Shown piece after piece: positions 25,793-32,862 of a DNA stretch of 44,912 nucleotides. A program made the position numbers and the translations under genes. This stretch comes from Bacillota bacterium (GTDB lineage Bacteria; Bacillota_I; Bacilli_A; RFN20; CAG-826), in NCBI GenBank assembly GCA_030537155.1, contig JAUNOH010000003.1, positions 63,847-108,758 on the forward strand, read 5' to 3'. How positions within the stretch are numbered: the first letter of the stretch is position 1; each line of letters opens with the position of its first letter. Below the pieces are notes generated by a model. The model was not told the DNA's origin, ran no database searches, and saw nothing but the letters and a program-made list of their open reading frames with translations.

Positions 25793-27511
25793 TTAACGGC
25801 GGCCTCCCTCGTCGTCGTCATAGTATTGATCGTAGTCCTCGTAGTCGATCTCCTCGTCCTCGTAGTCGTAGGAATCCTTCTCGGCATCCTCCTCGGCGAT
25901 GGCGTCCAGCTCCTCTTGGGTGTAGACGGCCATCTGGGGCTTGTGCTCGTCGGATTTCGGGGCGCTCGGCCTCTCGACTTCCTTCTCGGTGATCTTGCGG
26001 GGCTTCTTGACCTTGACCGGTTGGGACTTCTTCTCCTTGGCGGCCTCGAGTTCCTTCTCGAGATCGTCGAGGGAGACGGTGGTCTTGACCTCGGCCTTCT
26101 CGAGGCGCGGGGCGACGGGCTCCTCTTTCTTCGGGGCCTCTTCGAGGGCGGCTTTCTGGGCGTCCTCTTGCTTGGCCTGGGCCAATGCGGCGGCGGCTGG
26201 GTTGATGGCCTCCTCGGGGAAATCCTCGGGCTTGGCCGTGGCTTTCGGGGCCACGGGTTTGGCTTCTTCCTCGGCCTTCTTGGCGGCTTCGGCGCGCTTG
26301 GCGGCCTCTTCGTAAGTCTTGGCTAGGAAGGCTTCCTTGTCGCGGTTACGCTTGGCGGCGTCGGCTTTGGCGATCCACTCCTCGCTGGCGGTGTATTCGA
26401 GGCCGTCGGCTTTGGCCTGGCTCTCCTCCTTGATGTCGATGGAGTAGCCGGTGATCTTGCTGGCCAGCCTGGCGTTGGCGGCTTTCCTGCCGATGGCGAT
26501 GGAAAGCTGGCCGTCCTTGATGACGGCTAAGGCCTTGGGGTTCTCGTTCTCACTTTCCCTCTCATAGAGGGCGACGCCCAAGACGGTGGCCGGGCGGAGG
26601 GCCTCCATGATGAAGACGGCGGGTTCCTCGGAATAGTTGATGACGTCGATCTTTTCCTTGTCTTTGCCATTGCCAAGGCAGGAGACGACTTTCTGGATGC
26701 GGACGCCGCCCGCGCCGATGCAGGCGCCGGTGGCATCGACGTCCTCGTTGGTGGAGTAGACGGCGACTTTGCTGCGGATGCCGGCCTCACGGGCGATCTT
26801 CTTGATGACGACCGAGCCCTGGTAGACCTCGGAGATCTCCTGCTCGAAGATGCGCTTTAGGAAGCCCTCGCTGGAGCGGGTGGCCTCGATGAGGGGTCCG
26901 CGGGTGGGCTTGCCCTCCTCGGCTTTGCTCGGCTTAACCTCCTGGAGGTAAACCTTGATGGTATCGCCGATCTTATAGGTCTCATCGCCGATTAGGGCGC
27001 GGCGATCCAATTCGACGGTGGTGCGGCCGATGTTGACGGAGATGGAGCGGTCATCGCTCTTCTCGACGGTGCCGGTGATCAATTCGCCGATGCGGTCCTT
27101 ATATTTCTCGTAGAGGGCGCTCTTTTCGCGCTCGGAGATTTTGGCGCGGAGGAAATTCTTCGTCGACATGGCGAACAATTTCGATAATTCGGCGACCGGG
27201 GCCTCGATGGCGAAGTCGTCGCCGACGTTGTATTTGGCTTTCTTCAATCCGGCATTGGCGTCCTCAACCGCGATCTCGAGGTAATCGTCCTCGACGTCTT
27301 TGACGACGCGCTTGATCTGGGCGAGGCTGATCTTGCCCTTCTCGGTATCGATGCTGCAGGTGACCACGGCATCGTCTCCGCCACCTAAATATTTGATATA
27401 GGCCTTGGTGATGGCCTCCTGGAGGGCCTCGACGACGTCTTCCTTCTCGATGCCTTTGGCATCCGCCACTTCCTGTAAGCCCTCGTTCAGGGCCTTGGCA
27501 TTAACATCCAT
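25793..27511 (-). CDS. nusA: Transcription termination/antitermination factor NusA with long acidic tail
   Basis: NusA binds RNA polymerase and modulates pausing and termination. Residues 1-~345 are a normal NusA: N-terminal polymerase-binding domain, S1 domain (LITGTVEKSDDRSISVNIG), KH1 (GIRSKVAVYS, then GACIGAGGVRIQKV) and KH2 (QLSIAIGRKAANARLASKITG). The protein is 572 residues against about 350-370 in typical Firmicutes. The extra ~200 are Ala/Glu/Lys-rich, probably disordered, and end in an Asp/Tyr/Glu tail (DYEDEEIDYEDYDQYYDDD). AAGGAAG precedes the ATG. It lies 37 bp after rimP. Confidence 0.97.
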   Translation of the reverse strand: MDVNAKALNEGLQEVADAKGIEKEDVVEALQEAITKAYIKYLGGGDDAVVTCSIDTEKGKISLAQIKRVVKDVEDDYLEIAVEDANAGLKKAKYNVGDDFAIEAPVAELSKLFAMSTKNFLRAKISEREKSALYEKYKDRIGELITGTVEKSDDRSISVNIGRTTVELDRRALIGDETYKIGDTIKVYLQEVKPSKAEEGKPTRGPLIEATRSSEGFLKRIFEQEISEVYQGSVVIKKIAREAGIRSKVAVYSTNEDVDATGACIGAGGVRIQKVVSCLGNGKDKEKIDVINYSEEPAVFIMEALRPATVLGVALYERESENENPKALAVIKDGQLSIAIGRKAANARLASKITGYSIDIKEESQAKADGLEYTASEEWIAKADAAKRNRDKEAFLAKTYEEAAKRAEAAKKAEEEAKPVAPKATAKPEDFPEEAINPAAAALAQAKQEDAQKAALEEAPKKEEPVAPRLEKAEVKTTVSLDDLEKELEAAKEKKSQPVKVKKPRKITEKEVERPSAPKSDEHKPQMAVYTQEELDAIAEEDAEKDSYDYEDEEIDYEDYDQYYDDDEGGRR

Positions 27512-27548
27512 TGTTTTACTTCCTTTTCCTTTATTGAATTTTTGTTTA

Positions 27549-28013
27549 TCAGAATTTGATGGCCAACCTCGCCCGATCCACGTCCTTAAGCGGGATCTCG
27601 ATGTCTTTGGCCCTTCCCTTCAGCTTGAGCTTCAGGGTCAACGTCCCATCTTTTATGGCGACTAGCTCGCCCTCCAGTATGTTCTCGCCCTTATATGGGT
27701 GGGAGAGATGGAGGTTTAGGTAGCTTCCGATGTAGCTAGGTAGCTTATCCACCGCCACCGGCTTCTCGGCCCCCAGGCTTGAGACATCCAGGGTATAGGC
27801 CCCGGGGAAGGGGTCGTCCTCATCGAGGATGGCGGATATCTTCTCGCTGACCTCGACGATCTGGTTGAGGCTTATCGGCTCATCCCTATCGATGGTCACC
27901 TCCAGCTTGGGCCCATCCTTGGAATTGGGATGGTAGATGACGGATACCACCGAATATCCGAGTTCGGATAAAGGGGCCTCGATCAGTGATTTCACTTTGC
28001 TTTCTTCGTTCAT
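27549..28013 (-). CDS. rimP: Ribosome maturation factor RimP
   Basis: RimP acts in 30S assembly. The 154-residue protein shows the family core VSVIYHPNSKDGPKLEVTIDRD, then VSEKISAILDEDDPFPGAYTLDVSSLGAEKPV. The start is MNEESKVK, after GGGAGG; the upstream in-frame codons overlap the leader hairpin. It is the first gene of the nusA operon, behind a promoter and a terminator-like hairpin. Confidence 0.95.
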   Translation of the reverse strand: MNEESKVKSLIEAPLSELGYSVVSVIYHPNSKDGPKLEVTIDRDEPISLNQIVEVSEKISAILDEDDPFPGAYTLDVSSLGAEKPVAVDKLPSYIGSYLNLHLSHPYKGENILEGELVAIKDGTLTLKLKLKGRAKDIEIPLKDVDRARLAIKF

Positions 28014-28095
28014 GCATCCTCCCATAAAAGAAAGAGCGGCATCTAAGGCCACTCCTAGGATTTGGACTTACGCTGAACCGCGACGGGATTTCAGC
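28014..28095 (-). promoter_or_regulatory. rimP-nusA operon leader with terminator-like hairpin (candidate NusA attenuator)
   Basis: The predicted leader starts near 28095. It can form a first hairpin GCTGAA/TTCAGC (28072-28095) with inner CCG/CGG pairs. A second hairpin, GAGUGGC/GCCGCUC with one G-U pair (28034-28054), is followed at once by TTTCTTTTAT and then the ribosome binding site. That is the layout of a weak intrinsic terminator. In Bacillus subtilis the same operon is reported to be autoregulated by NusA-dependent termination in its leader. Confidence 0.55.
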
Positions 28096-28101
28096 AACGA
28101 C

Positions 28102-28130
28102 ATATTACACGCCCGCGGATTGCTTTGCAA
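28102..28130 (-). promoter_or_regulatory. Promoter of the rimP-nusA-infB operon
   Basis: On the minus strand TTGCAA, exactly 17 nt, TAATAT. It lies immediately after the end of the upstream membrane-protein gene (stop at 28141), so the -35 is only 10 bp past that stop. Confidence 0.5.
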
Positions 28131-28140
28131 TGATGGTGAA

Positions 28141-29094
28141 TCATTTGTGCCGGAAGTGGGCGTAGGTCAGTTTGCCGAGGGATATAAGCGATCCCAATAG
28201 GCTCGGGAAGAGGGCAAAGAAGGGACCGAAGGCATACGATTCCATCAGCATGTGGTCGAGGGGGAAGAGGGCGCTGCCGCTTTCGGTGAGGAAATTGGGG
28301 TCAGCCGCCTCGGCGATCATTATCCAGGCGAATAGCAATAAGCCGCTCCCGAGGATGATGGTGGAGTATATCCACTGCTTCCTTTTTCTCTTCTCCCAAT
28401 CGGGTTCACTCCGGTAGAAGAATTCGTAGAGTATCAAAGCCGCCCATGGCAAAGCCATGGCTAGATAGACGCCGAGCATCCCAGCGAAATGGTCGAATGA
28501 GGTGTCGAAGGTGATGAAGCTAAAGCATAAGCCGCCGAGCATATAGAGGGCGATGACGAGGTAAAAGCCCCGAGCGAAGGCCCGGCCCGGACGGAGGCGG
28601 ACCGTCTTAAGGCTCTTCTGGGGATAGGATTCCTTTTCCTTTAGGAACCTCTGCCCATAAAAGTAGAGGAAGCAGCCAAAGAAGGCGAAGAAGAGGCCAT
28701 AGATGATCAAATCGACCGGGTAGATGACGTTGATGCGGCCCCCGATGCGGGAATAGGTGCCGTTAAATAGATAGACGACGGAAAGCAAAACCTCCAAAAA
28801 GCCGAGGATGGCGAAGGATAAGCCATTGCCCATGTAGGCTTTTTTGCTTTTTTGATAGCTCGTCGCGTAAAGGATGTTATGGATGGCGAAGACGGCGTAT
28901 ATCCAGACCACCACGTTGAAATAGAAGGGCGCGTTGACGATGAATTGCCCAAAGCGGCCCCCCACCGCCGAGTCATAGCTCCCATAGTCATTTAGGAACA
29001 TCATGAAAAGCATGTAGGTGAAGATGCCGGCCCCGATCGAGAAGGCCACCAGCCCAACTTTGAGGGGCGAAATTTTACTAATGAAGGCCTTCAT
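28141..29094 (-). CDS. Multi-pass membrane protein, unknown family
   Basis: This 317-residue protein has about eight hydrophobic helices (for example LVAFSIGAGIFTYMLFMM, NVVVWIYAVFAIHNILY, YGLFFAFFGCFLYFYG, STIILGSGLLLFAWIMI) and short basic loops (KRKRKQ). I recognise no catalytic or transport motif. Its start overlaps the stop of the phosphoesterase lipoprotein by 4 bp, so the two are probably made together and may work together at the membrane. Confidence 0.6.
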   Translation of the reverse strand: MKAFISKISPLKVGLVAFSIGAGIFTYMLFMMFLNDYGSYDSAVGGRFGQFIVNAPFYFNVVVWIYAVFAIHNILYATSYQKSKKAYMGNGLSFAILGFLEVLLSVVYLFNGTYSRIGGRINVIYPVDLIIYGLFFAFFGCFLYFYGQRFLKEKESYPQKSLKTVRLRPGRAFARGFYLVIALYMLGGLCFSFITFDTSFDHFAGMLGVYLAMALPWAALILYEFFYRSEPDWEKRKRKQWIYSTIILGSGLLLFAWIMIAEAADPNFLTESGSALFPLDHMLMESYAFGPFFALFPSLLGSLISLGKLTYAHFRHK

Positions 29095-30230
29095 AATCCC
29101 AAATCCTCATATCCCAATAAAATCTGCTGGTAATCCGGGCCATCATCCTGCCAAGAAGAGACGGCGGGGCGGGAGGAGAAATCAAAGCTCCCATCCGCAT
29201 GGATCCTCATCATCGAGGCCCCCATCAGACCGGTTTGATAGTAGAGCTCACTTCCGGTTTTGGTGCCATAGGCCAGTAAGACATCGTTATAGTCAGCCCA
29301 GAAGTCGTTGATGTGGTCGTGGCCATAGAAGATGCCCACCACCCCATTTTCCTTGGCCGCGTCATAGAAGCCGCTTTCCTTATAGCCGGAGTAGCTGGCG
29401 CAGGCCTCGGGGGATAGCTGGCCATAGAGGGGATGCTGCTCATTCGGGGTTTCCCGGAGTTCGCCTCCATGGGCGAGGCTTTCGCCATCCAAAACGCTTT
29501 GATAGGCCATCGCGGTCTGGAGAAGGGGGATATGGATAAAGGCCAAGCCGGGGATGTTGGATCCGCCGTTTCTGGTCTCGGCGGCTGCATCCTCGAACCA
29601 TTCGATTTGATCCTCGTGGATGATGTCGTAGGAATAATGGGAGCCGAGGTAATAGTCGGTGTTGGAGTCTAAGCCCCAGAGCTGCCAAGCGATGGATCCC
29701 TCCTCGTCTAAGAGGTTGACCACGTAATTGCTACGTCCCTGAATATCGTCGTCGGGATCAGCGAAAATACCGTAATGATCGGTGTTTTGCTTCGTATATT
29801 CGTAATAGGCGTTTGAGTAGGAGGAGGCTAGATCGCTCGGATAGTTGGGGGCATATAGGCCAGTCCGGTCGTGGTTGCCCCAGACGACGCCCCAATAGAT
29901 GTGGGTGCCATCATTCTTTTTGAGGGAATCCATCGTCTGGAAGAGGGAGGTCCAATTATCCGTATTGGCCACCAGGCAGCAATCGCCCGTCAGCATGATG
30001 ATGTCGGGGTTGCCTTTGGAGACGAGGGTCTCGAGGTAGAGGATCTGCTTATCCAGATCGGTGGCCATGTTCCAGTGGATGTCGGTGAGCTGCATGATGG
30101 TTACATCCTGCTTCTCGGCCGAGAATATCGAGAGATTGACCGTATAATCGCCGACGGTCAAAGGGGCGCCGCCGGAACAAGAAAGCAGCGCCAACGAAAG
30201 GGTGGGTAGAACTAATAACGACTTCTTCAT
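29091..30230 (-). CDS. Calcineurin-like metallophosphoesterase lipoprotein
   Basis: This 379-residue protein has a lipoprotein signal peptide (MKKSLLVLPTLSLALLSC, Cys 18). The metallophosphoesterase motifs follow in order: LTDIHW (a change from DxH with surrounding Trp), LTGDCC, WGNHDRTG, FIHIPL and GHDHINDF. It should be an extracellular metal-dependent phosphoesterase similar to the Icc/purple acid phosphatase group; the substrate is unknown. It lies 9 bp after degV, with the membrane-protein gene overlapping its end. Confidence 0.85.
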   Translation of the reverse strand: MKKSLLVLPTLSLALLSCSGGAPLTVGDYTVNLSIFSAEKQDVTIMQLTDIHWNMATDLDKQILYLETLVSKGNPDIIMLTGDCCLVANTDNWTSLFQTMDSLKKNDGTHIYWGVVWGNHDRTGLYAPNYPSDLASSYSNAYYEYTKQNTDHYGIFADPDDDIQGRSNYVVNLLDEEGSIAWQLWGLDSNTDYYLGSHYSYDIIHEDQIEWFEDAAAETRNGGSNIPGLAFIHIPLLQTAMAYQSVLDGESLAHGGELRETPNEQHPLYGQLSPEACASYSGYKESGFYDAAKENGVVGIFYGHDHINDFWADYNDVLLAYGTKTGSELYYQTGLMGASMMRIHADGSFDFSSRPAVSSWQDDGPDYQQILLGYEDLGL

Positions 30231-30239
30231 GAGTATATT

Positions 30240-31112
30240 TTACTCGTGGGGTCCGTCGTTGAAAAACAAAATACCTAAGGTATAGGGTCCGCAATGGCAG
30301 CCGACGGTCCCGCCGGCGATGGTCTGGTGGATGTTCTTGAAGAAGTTCTCCTTCTCGAGGCGCTCCTGGACCTTATCGGCGATCTTGTGGGCCTCTGGTG
30401 TATTGGAGGAATAGGTGATAAAGATGTGCTCCGGGTCCTTGTTGGTGAACTGGGCGAGGGTATCCTCGACGTAATCCATCGTCACCTTCTCGATGGGGCC
30501 GCGGTACTTCTTTCCAGCCACCATCACCCCATTTTTGACTATGATCTGGGGGCGGATCTTCAATAGGCTCCCGAAGAAGGCCGACATGGCCGAGCAACGG
30601 CCACCCTTATAGAGGTAGTCGACCCTGGAGACGACGAAGGAGGCCTGGGAATAGGGAACCCTGGCGAGTACCTTCTTGGCGATCTCCTCGGGATCCTCGA
30701 GGCCGCTTTTGATCAATTTATCGGCGTACATCAGCTCCAACCCGATGGCGGTCGAGAGGGTCATCGAGTCGATGACGAACACCTTGCCGGGATATAGCCT
30801 AGCCGCCACGTTTGTGGCGTTTTGGAAGGAGCTGGACATCGTCTTGGAGAGCGAGAAATGGATGACGGCGTCATAGCCGTCGTCGAAGATCTTCTTGAAG
30901 TGCTCCTCGAACATGTACTCGTTGACGGCGCTGGTCTTGGGGAGTTTGCCGGTCTTCTCGACGGTCTCGTAAATCTCCTCGTTGGTGTAGGTTCCGTCCC
31001 ACACCTCCTCACCGGCGACGTTGATCTTCGGTTTGGCGACGTAGACGTGGTATTGCTCGACCAATTCCTTGGTGAAGTCGATGGTGGTTTCGGCGGATAA
31101 AGCGATTCTCAT
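30240..31112 (-). CDS. DegV family fatty-acid-binding protein (FakB-like), copy 1
   Basis: DegV/FakB proteins hold a fatty acid for phosphorylation by FakA before entry into phospholipid. This 290-residue copy has the N-terminal segment with KTSAVNEYMFEEHF (the TS motif), HFSLSKTMSSSFQNA, the hallmark YLYKGGRCSAMSA, KKYRGPIEKV and the C-terminal CHCGPYTLGI (HxGP). It differs from typical FakB in having TSAVN rather than TSxPS. AAAGGAA precedes the ATG. A second copy lies at 42.2-43.0 kb. FakA is not in the window. Confidence 0.9.
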   Translation of the reverse strand: MRIALSAETTIDFTKELVEQYHVYVAKPKINVAGEEVWDGTYTNEEIYETVEKTGKLPKTSAVNEYMFEEHFKKIFDDGYDAVIHFSLSKTMSSSFQNATNVAARLYPGKVFVIDSMTLSTAIGLELMYADKLIKSGLEDPEEIAKKVLARVPYSQASFVVSRVDYLYKGGRCSAMSAFFGSLLKIRPQIIVKNGVMVAGKKYRGPIEKVTMDYVEDTLAQFTNKDPEHIFITYSSNTPEAHKIADKVQERLEKENFFKNIHQTIAGGTVGCHCGPYTLGILFFNDGPHE

Positions 31113-31133
31113 AGCAAAACTTCCTTTTAGGAA

Positions 31134-31139
31134 ATTATA
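31134..31139 (-). promoter_or_regulatory. -10 box of degV copy 1
   Basis: A perfect TATAAT on the minus strand, 21 nt before the ATG, without a good -35. A 15-bp inverted repeat TCTACT-ATC-AGTAGA (31162-31176) sits just upstream, where a regulator would contact the -35 region. Confidence 0.45.
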
Positions 31140-31161
31140 AGGTAAATTCCAATCAAATCTC

Positions 31162-31176
31162 TCTACTATCAGTAGA
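31162..31176. promoter_or_regulatory. Inverted repeat upstream of degV copy 1
   Basis: TCTACT and AGTAGA flank a 3-bp centre, at the expected -35 position of the degV promoter. The second degV gene also has an inverted repeat in its promoter, with a similar but not identical half-site (CTAGTT). Confidence 0.4.
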
Positions 31177-31302
31177 ATTTTAACTAATAGAGCACCACCA
31201 CAACCGCAGGAAACACATTTTGCTTTTTTTCTGGCGCTTCCATCAGCGTTCCTATTTGAACAAAAGAGAAGAACTTAAATCAAAAGCGGCCAAAATTAAA
31301 CA

Positions 31303-31327
31303 ATAAAAAATCCCCGAGATGGGGATT
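31303..31327 (-). terminator. Rho-independent terminator downstream of tRNA-Thr
   Basis: On the minus strand ATCCCC and GGGGAT form a 6-bp stem with a 5-nt loop, followed by TTTTTTATTG. It lies about 90 nt past the CCA end of the tRNA, so the primary transcript has an unusually long 3' trailer. Confidence 0.75.
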
Positions 31328-31330
31328 GAT

Positions 31331-31413
31331 TTGAGTTCTTAATTTAACGACTTCGCACGTTTTCCGCACGTTTTGCGCACACTTTCCCGAATTTATTCGA
31401 TAAATACTGGGTG
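31331..31413 (-). repeat. tRNA 3' flank with tandem CGTGCG-AAAA units and an inverted repeat
   Basis: Right after the tRNA lies ATTTAT-TCG-ATAAAT (31391-31405), then on the minus strand three near-identical 11-bp units of the form (C/T)GTGCG(C/G)AAAA. The same stretch reads as an open frame ending VCAKRAENVRSR and a stop, which looks like an integrase C-terminal tail. It may be a scar of an element that used the tRNA as its attachment site. Confidence 0.4.
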
Positions 31414-31487
31414 TGGTGCCCCCTGGCGGAATTGAACCACCATCTGGACATTACCATTGTCCCGTTCTGCCGCTGAACTAAGGGGGC
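31414..31487 (-). tRNA. tRNA-Thr (anticodon GGU)
   Basis: The minus strand folds into a full cloverleaf of 74 nt: acceptor GCCCCCT/AGGGGGC, D-arm GTTC-AGCGGCA-GAAC, anticodon stem GGACA/TGTCC with loop ATGGTAA, 4-nt variable region, T-arm GGTGG-TTCAATT-CCGCC, discriminator A and an encoded CCA. Anticodon GGT reads ACC and ACU. G1-C72, C2-G71, G35 and U36 are known threonine identity elements and all are present. Confidence 0.93.
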
Positions 31488-31525
31488 GTTGCTTCAGGGC
31501 TCGCTACAAACCCTTCGGCTAGAAG

Positions 31526-31554
31526 ATTATAGCCATCCTGTTTTGCTTCATCAA
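31526..31554 (-). promoter_or_regulatory. Promoter of tRNA-Thr
   Basis: On the minus strand TTGATG, exactly 17 nt, and a perfect TATAAT, in the 74-bp gap after the rimO stop. The start point would be about 30 nt before the mature tRNA 5' end. Confidence 0.7.
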
Positions 31555-31561
31555 TAAGGAA

Positions 31562-32860
31562 TTATTGGCTTTCCTCGACCCCCCGCAAATCATAGACGAA
31601 GGCCGAAGTTATCTTAACTTTTACGATGTCCCCGTTATGGAGTTCGCGCGTGGAGGCGAAATAGATATTGCCGTCGATCCCATCGGGGGCATTCCAGCTG
31701 GAACGGAGGAGGTATTCGTTCTCCTTCTCCCTCCCGATTACCAACCCCTCCATCACTTCGCCGATGTGGGATTTATTATTGGCGTAGGATATCTTCCTCT
31801 GAAGCGACATCAGCTCGTCGCGCCTGGCGTTTTTAACTTCCTCCGGGAGCTGCTCCTTCATCCTCGCGGCCGCGGTCCCCTCCTCTTTCGAGTAGGCGAA
31901 GACCCCGAGGTGGTCAAATCTGACTTTATTGAGGAATTCGATGGTTTCCCTTTGGTCTTCCTCATTCTCGCCGGGGAAGCCGGAGATGAGGGTCGTCCTC
32001 AGTATGGCGTCGGGGCATTTCTCCCTAATAAGGGAGAATAGATCCTCCATCTGTTTCTTGCTCCCGTGGCGGTTCATCCGCCTCAGGAGATGGTCGGAGG
32101 CGCACTGGATGGGGATATCGAAATAATGTTTGATGGAGTGGCTATTGGCCACCAGATCGATGAATGATTCATCCAATTCGTCGGGATATAGATACAGGAG
32201 CCTGATCGAGTAGAAACCCATCGAATCCAACTCCTTGAGGAGGTCGTGGATGTCGGGATGCCTATTGGGGAATTCCTTGCCATAGCTGGCGGTGTCCTGA
32301 CTGACGATGGATATCTCCTTGATGCCTTTCTCTTTGAGGGCTTTGGCCTCCTTTAATATCTCCTCATAGGGCCGGCTTTTGAAGCGTCCCCTTATAAAGG
32401 GGATGGCGCAGAAGGAGCAGAAATTGTCGCACCCCTCCGAAATGCGGAGATAAGCCGAGAATGAGGGGGTGGAGAGCACCCTATCGAGGGGATCGAGTTC
32501 CTTGATTGAGGAGCTATCCTCATCCAATAGCTCGGATAAGGCCTTCGGGAGTCCCCCGTAATTGGCTATCGGGCAGATCAAATCGGCCTCGGGCAAGCTC
32601 TTTTTGAGCTCATCGTAATAACGCTCCGCCAGGCAGCCCACCACCGCGATCTTGGCCTTATGCTGGCTCATCTCGAGGATGGTCTCGATCGATTCCTGCT
32701 TGGCCGAGGCGATGAAACCACAGGTGTTGACGATGATCAAATCCGCCTCCTCTGGGTGGTCGGTGATCTGGTATTTGCCTTTATCAAACATCGCCAAAAT
32801 CATCTCGGAGTCGACGAGGTTTTTGGCGCAGCCTAAAGAAATGAGTCCAATCTTCTTCAT
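31562..32860 (-). CDS. rimO: Ribosomal protein S12 methylthiotransferase RimO
   Basis: RimO is a radical SAM enzyme that methylthiolates an Asp of ribosomal protein S12. The 432-residue protein has the UPF0004 N-terminal domain with cluster cysteines in SLGCAKNLVDSE, NTCGFI and GCLAERY, the radical SAM motif CDNFCSFCAIP (CxxxCxxC), a TIM-barrel region and a C-terminal TRAM domain. The GCAKNLVDSE form separates RimO from MiaB/MtaB. It starts 2 bp after malQ, without a strong ribosome binding site, so it probably depends on coupling. Confidence 0.95.
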   Translation of the reverse strand: MKKIGLISLGCAKNLVDSEMILAMFDKGKYQITDHPEEADLIIVNTCGFIASAKQESIETILEMSQHKAKIAVVGCLAERYYDELKKSLPEADLICPIANYGGLPKALSELLDEDSSSIKELDPLDRVLSTPSFSAYLRISEGCDNFCSFCAIPFIRGRFKSRPYEEILKEAKALKEKGIKEISIVSQDTASYGKEFPNRHPDIHDLLKELDSMGFYSIRLLYLYPDELDESFIDLVANSHSIKHYFDIPIQCASDHLLRRMNRHGSKKQMEDLFSLIREKCPDAILRTTLISGFPGENEEDQRETIEFLNKVRFDHLGVFAYSKEEGTAAARMKEQLPEEVKNARRDELMSLQRKISYANNKSHIGEVMEGLVIGREKENEYLLRSSWNAPDGIDGNIYFASTRELHNGDIVKVKITSAFVYDLRGVEESQ

Positions 32861-32862
32861 CT

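Noticed and set aside
25826-26326. 166-residue plus-strand frame of Leu/Gly/Val repeats
   Set aside because: Shadow of the low-complexity acidic tail of NusA; the apparent repeats come from Glu/Ala/Lys codons read in reverse.
31331-31413. CRISPR-like repeats after tRNA-Thr
   Set aside because: Units are 11 bp and contiguous without spacers, with no cas genes anywhere in the window.
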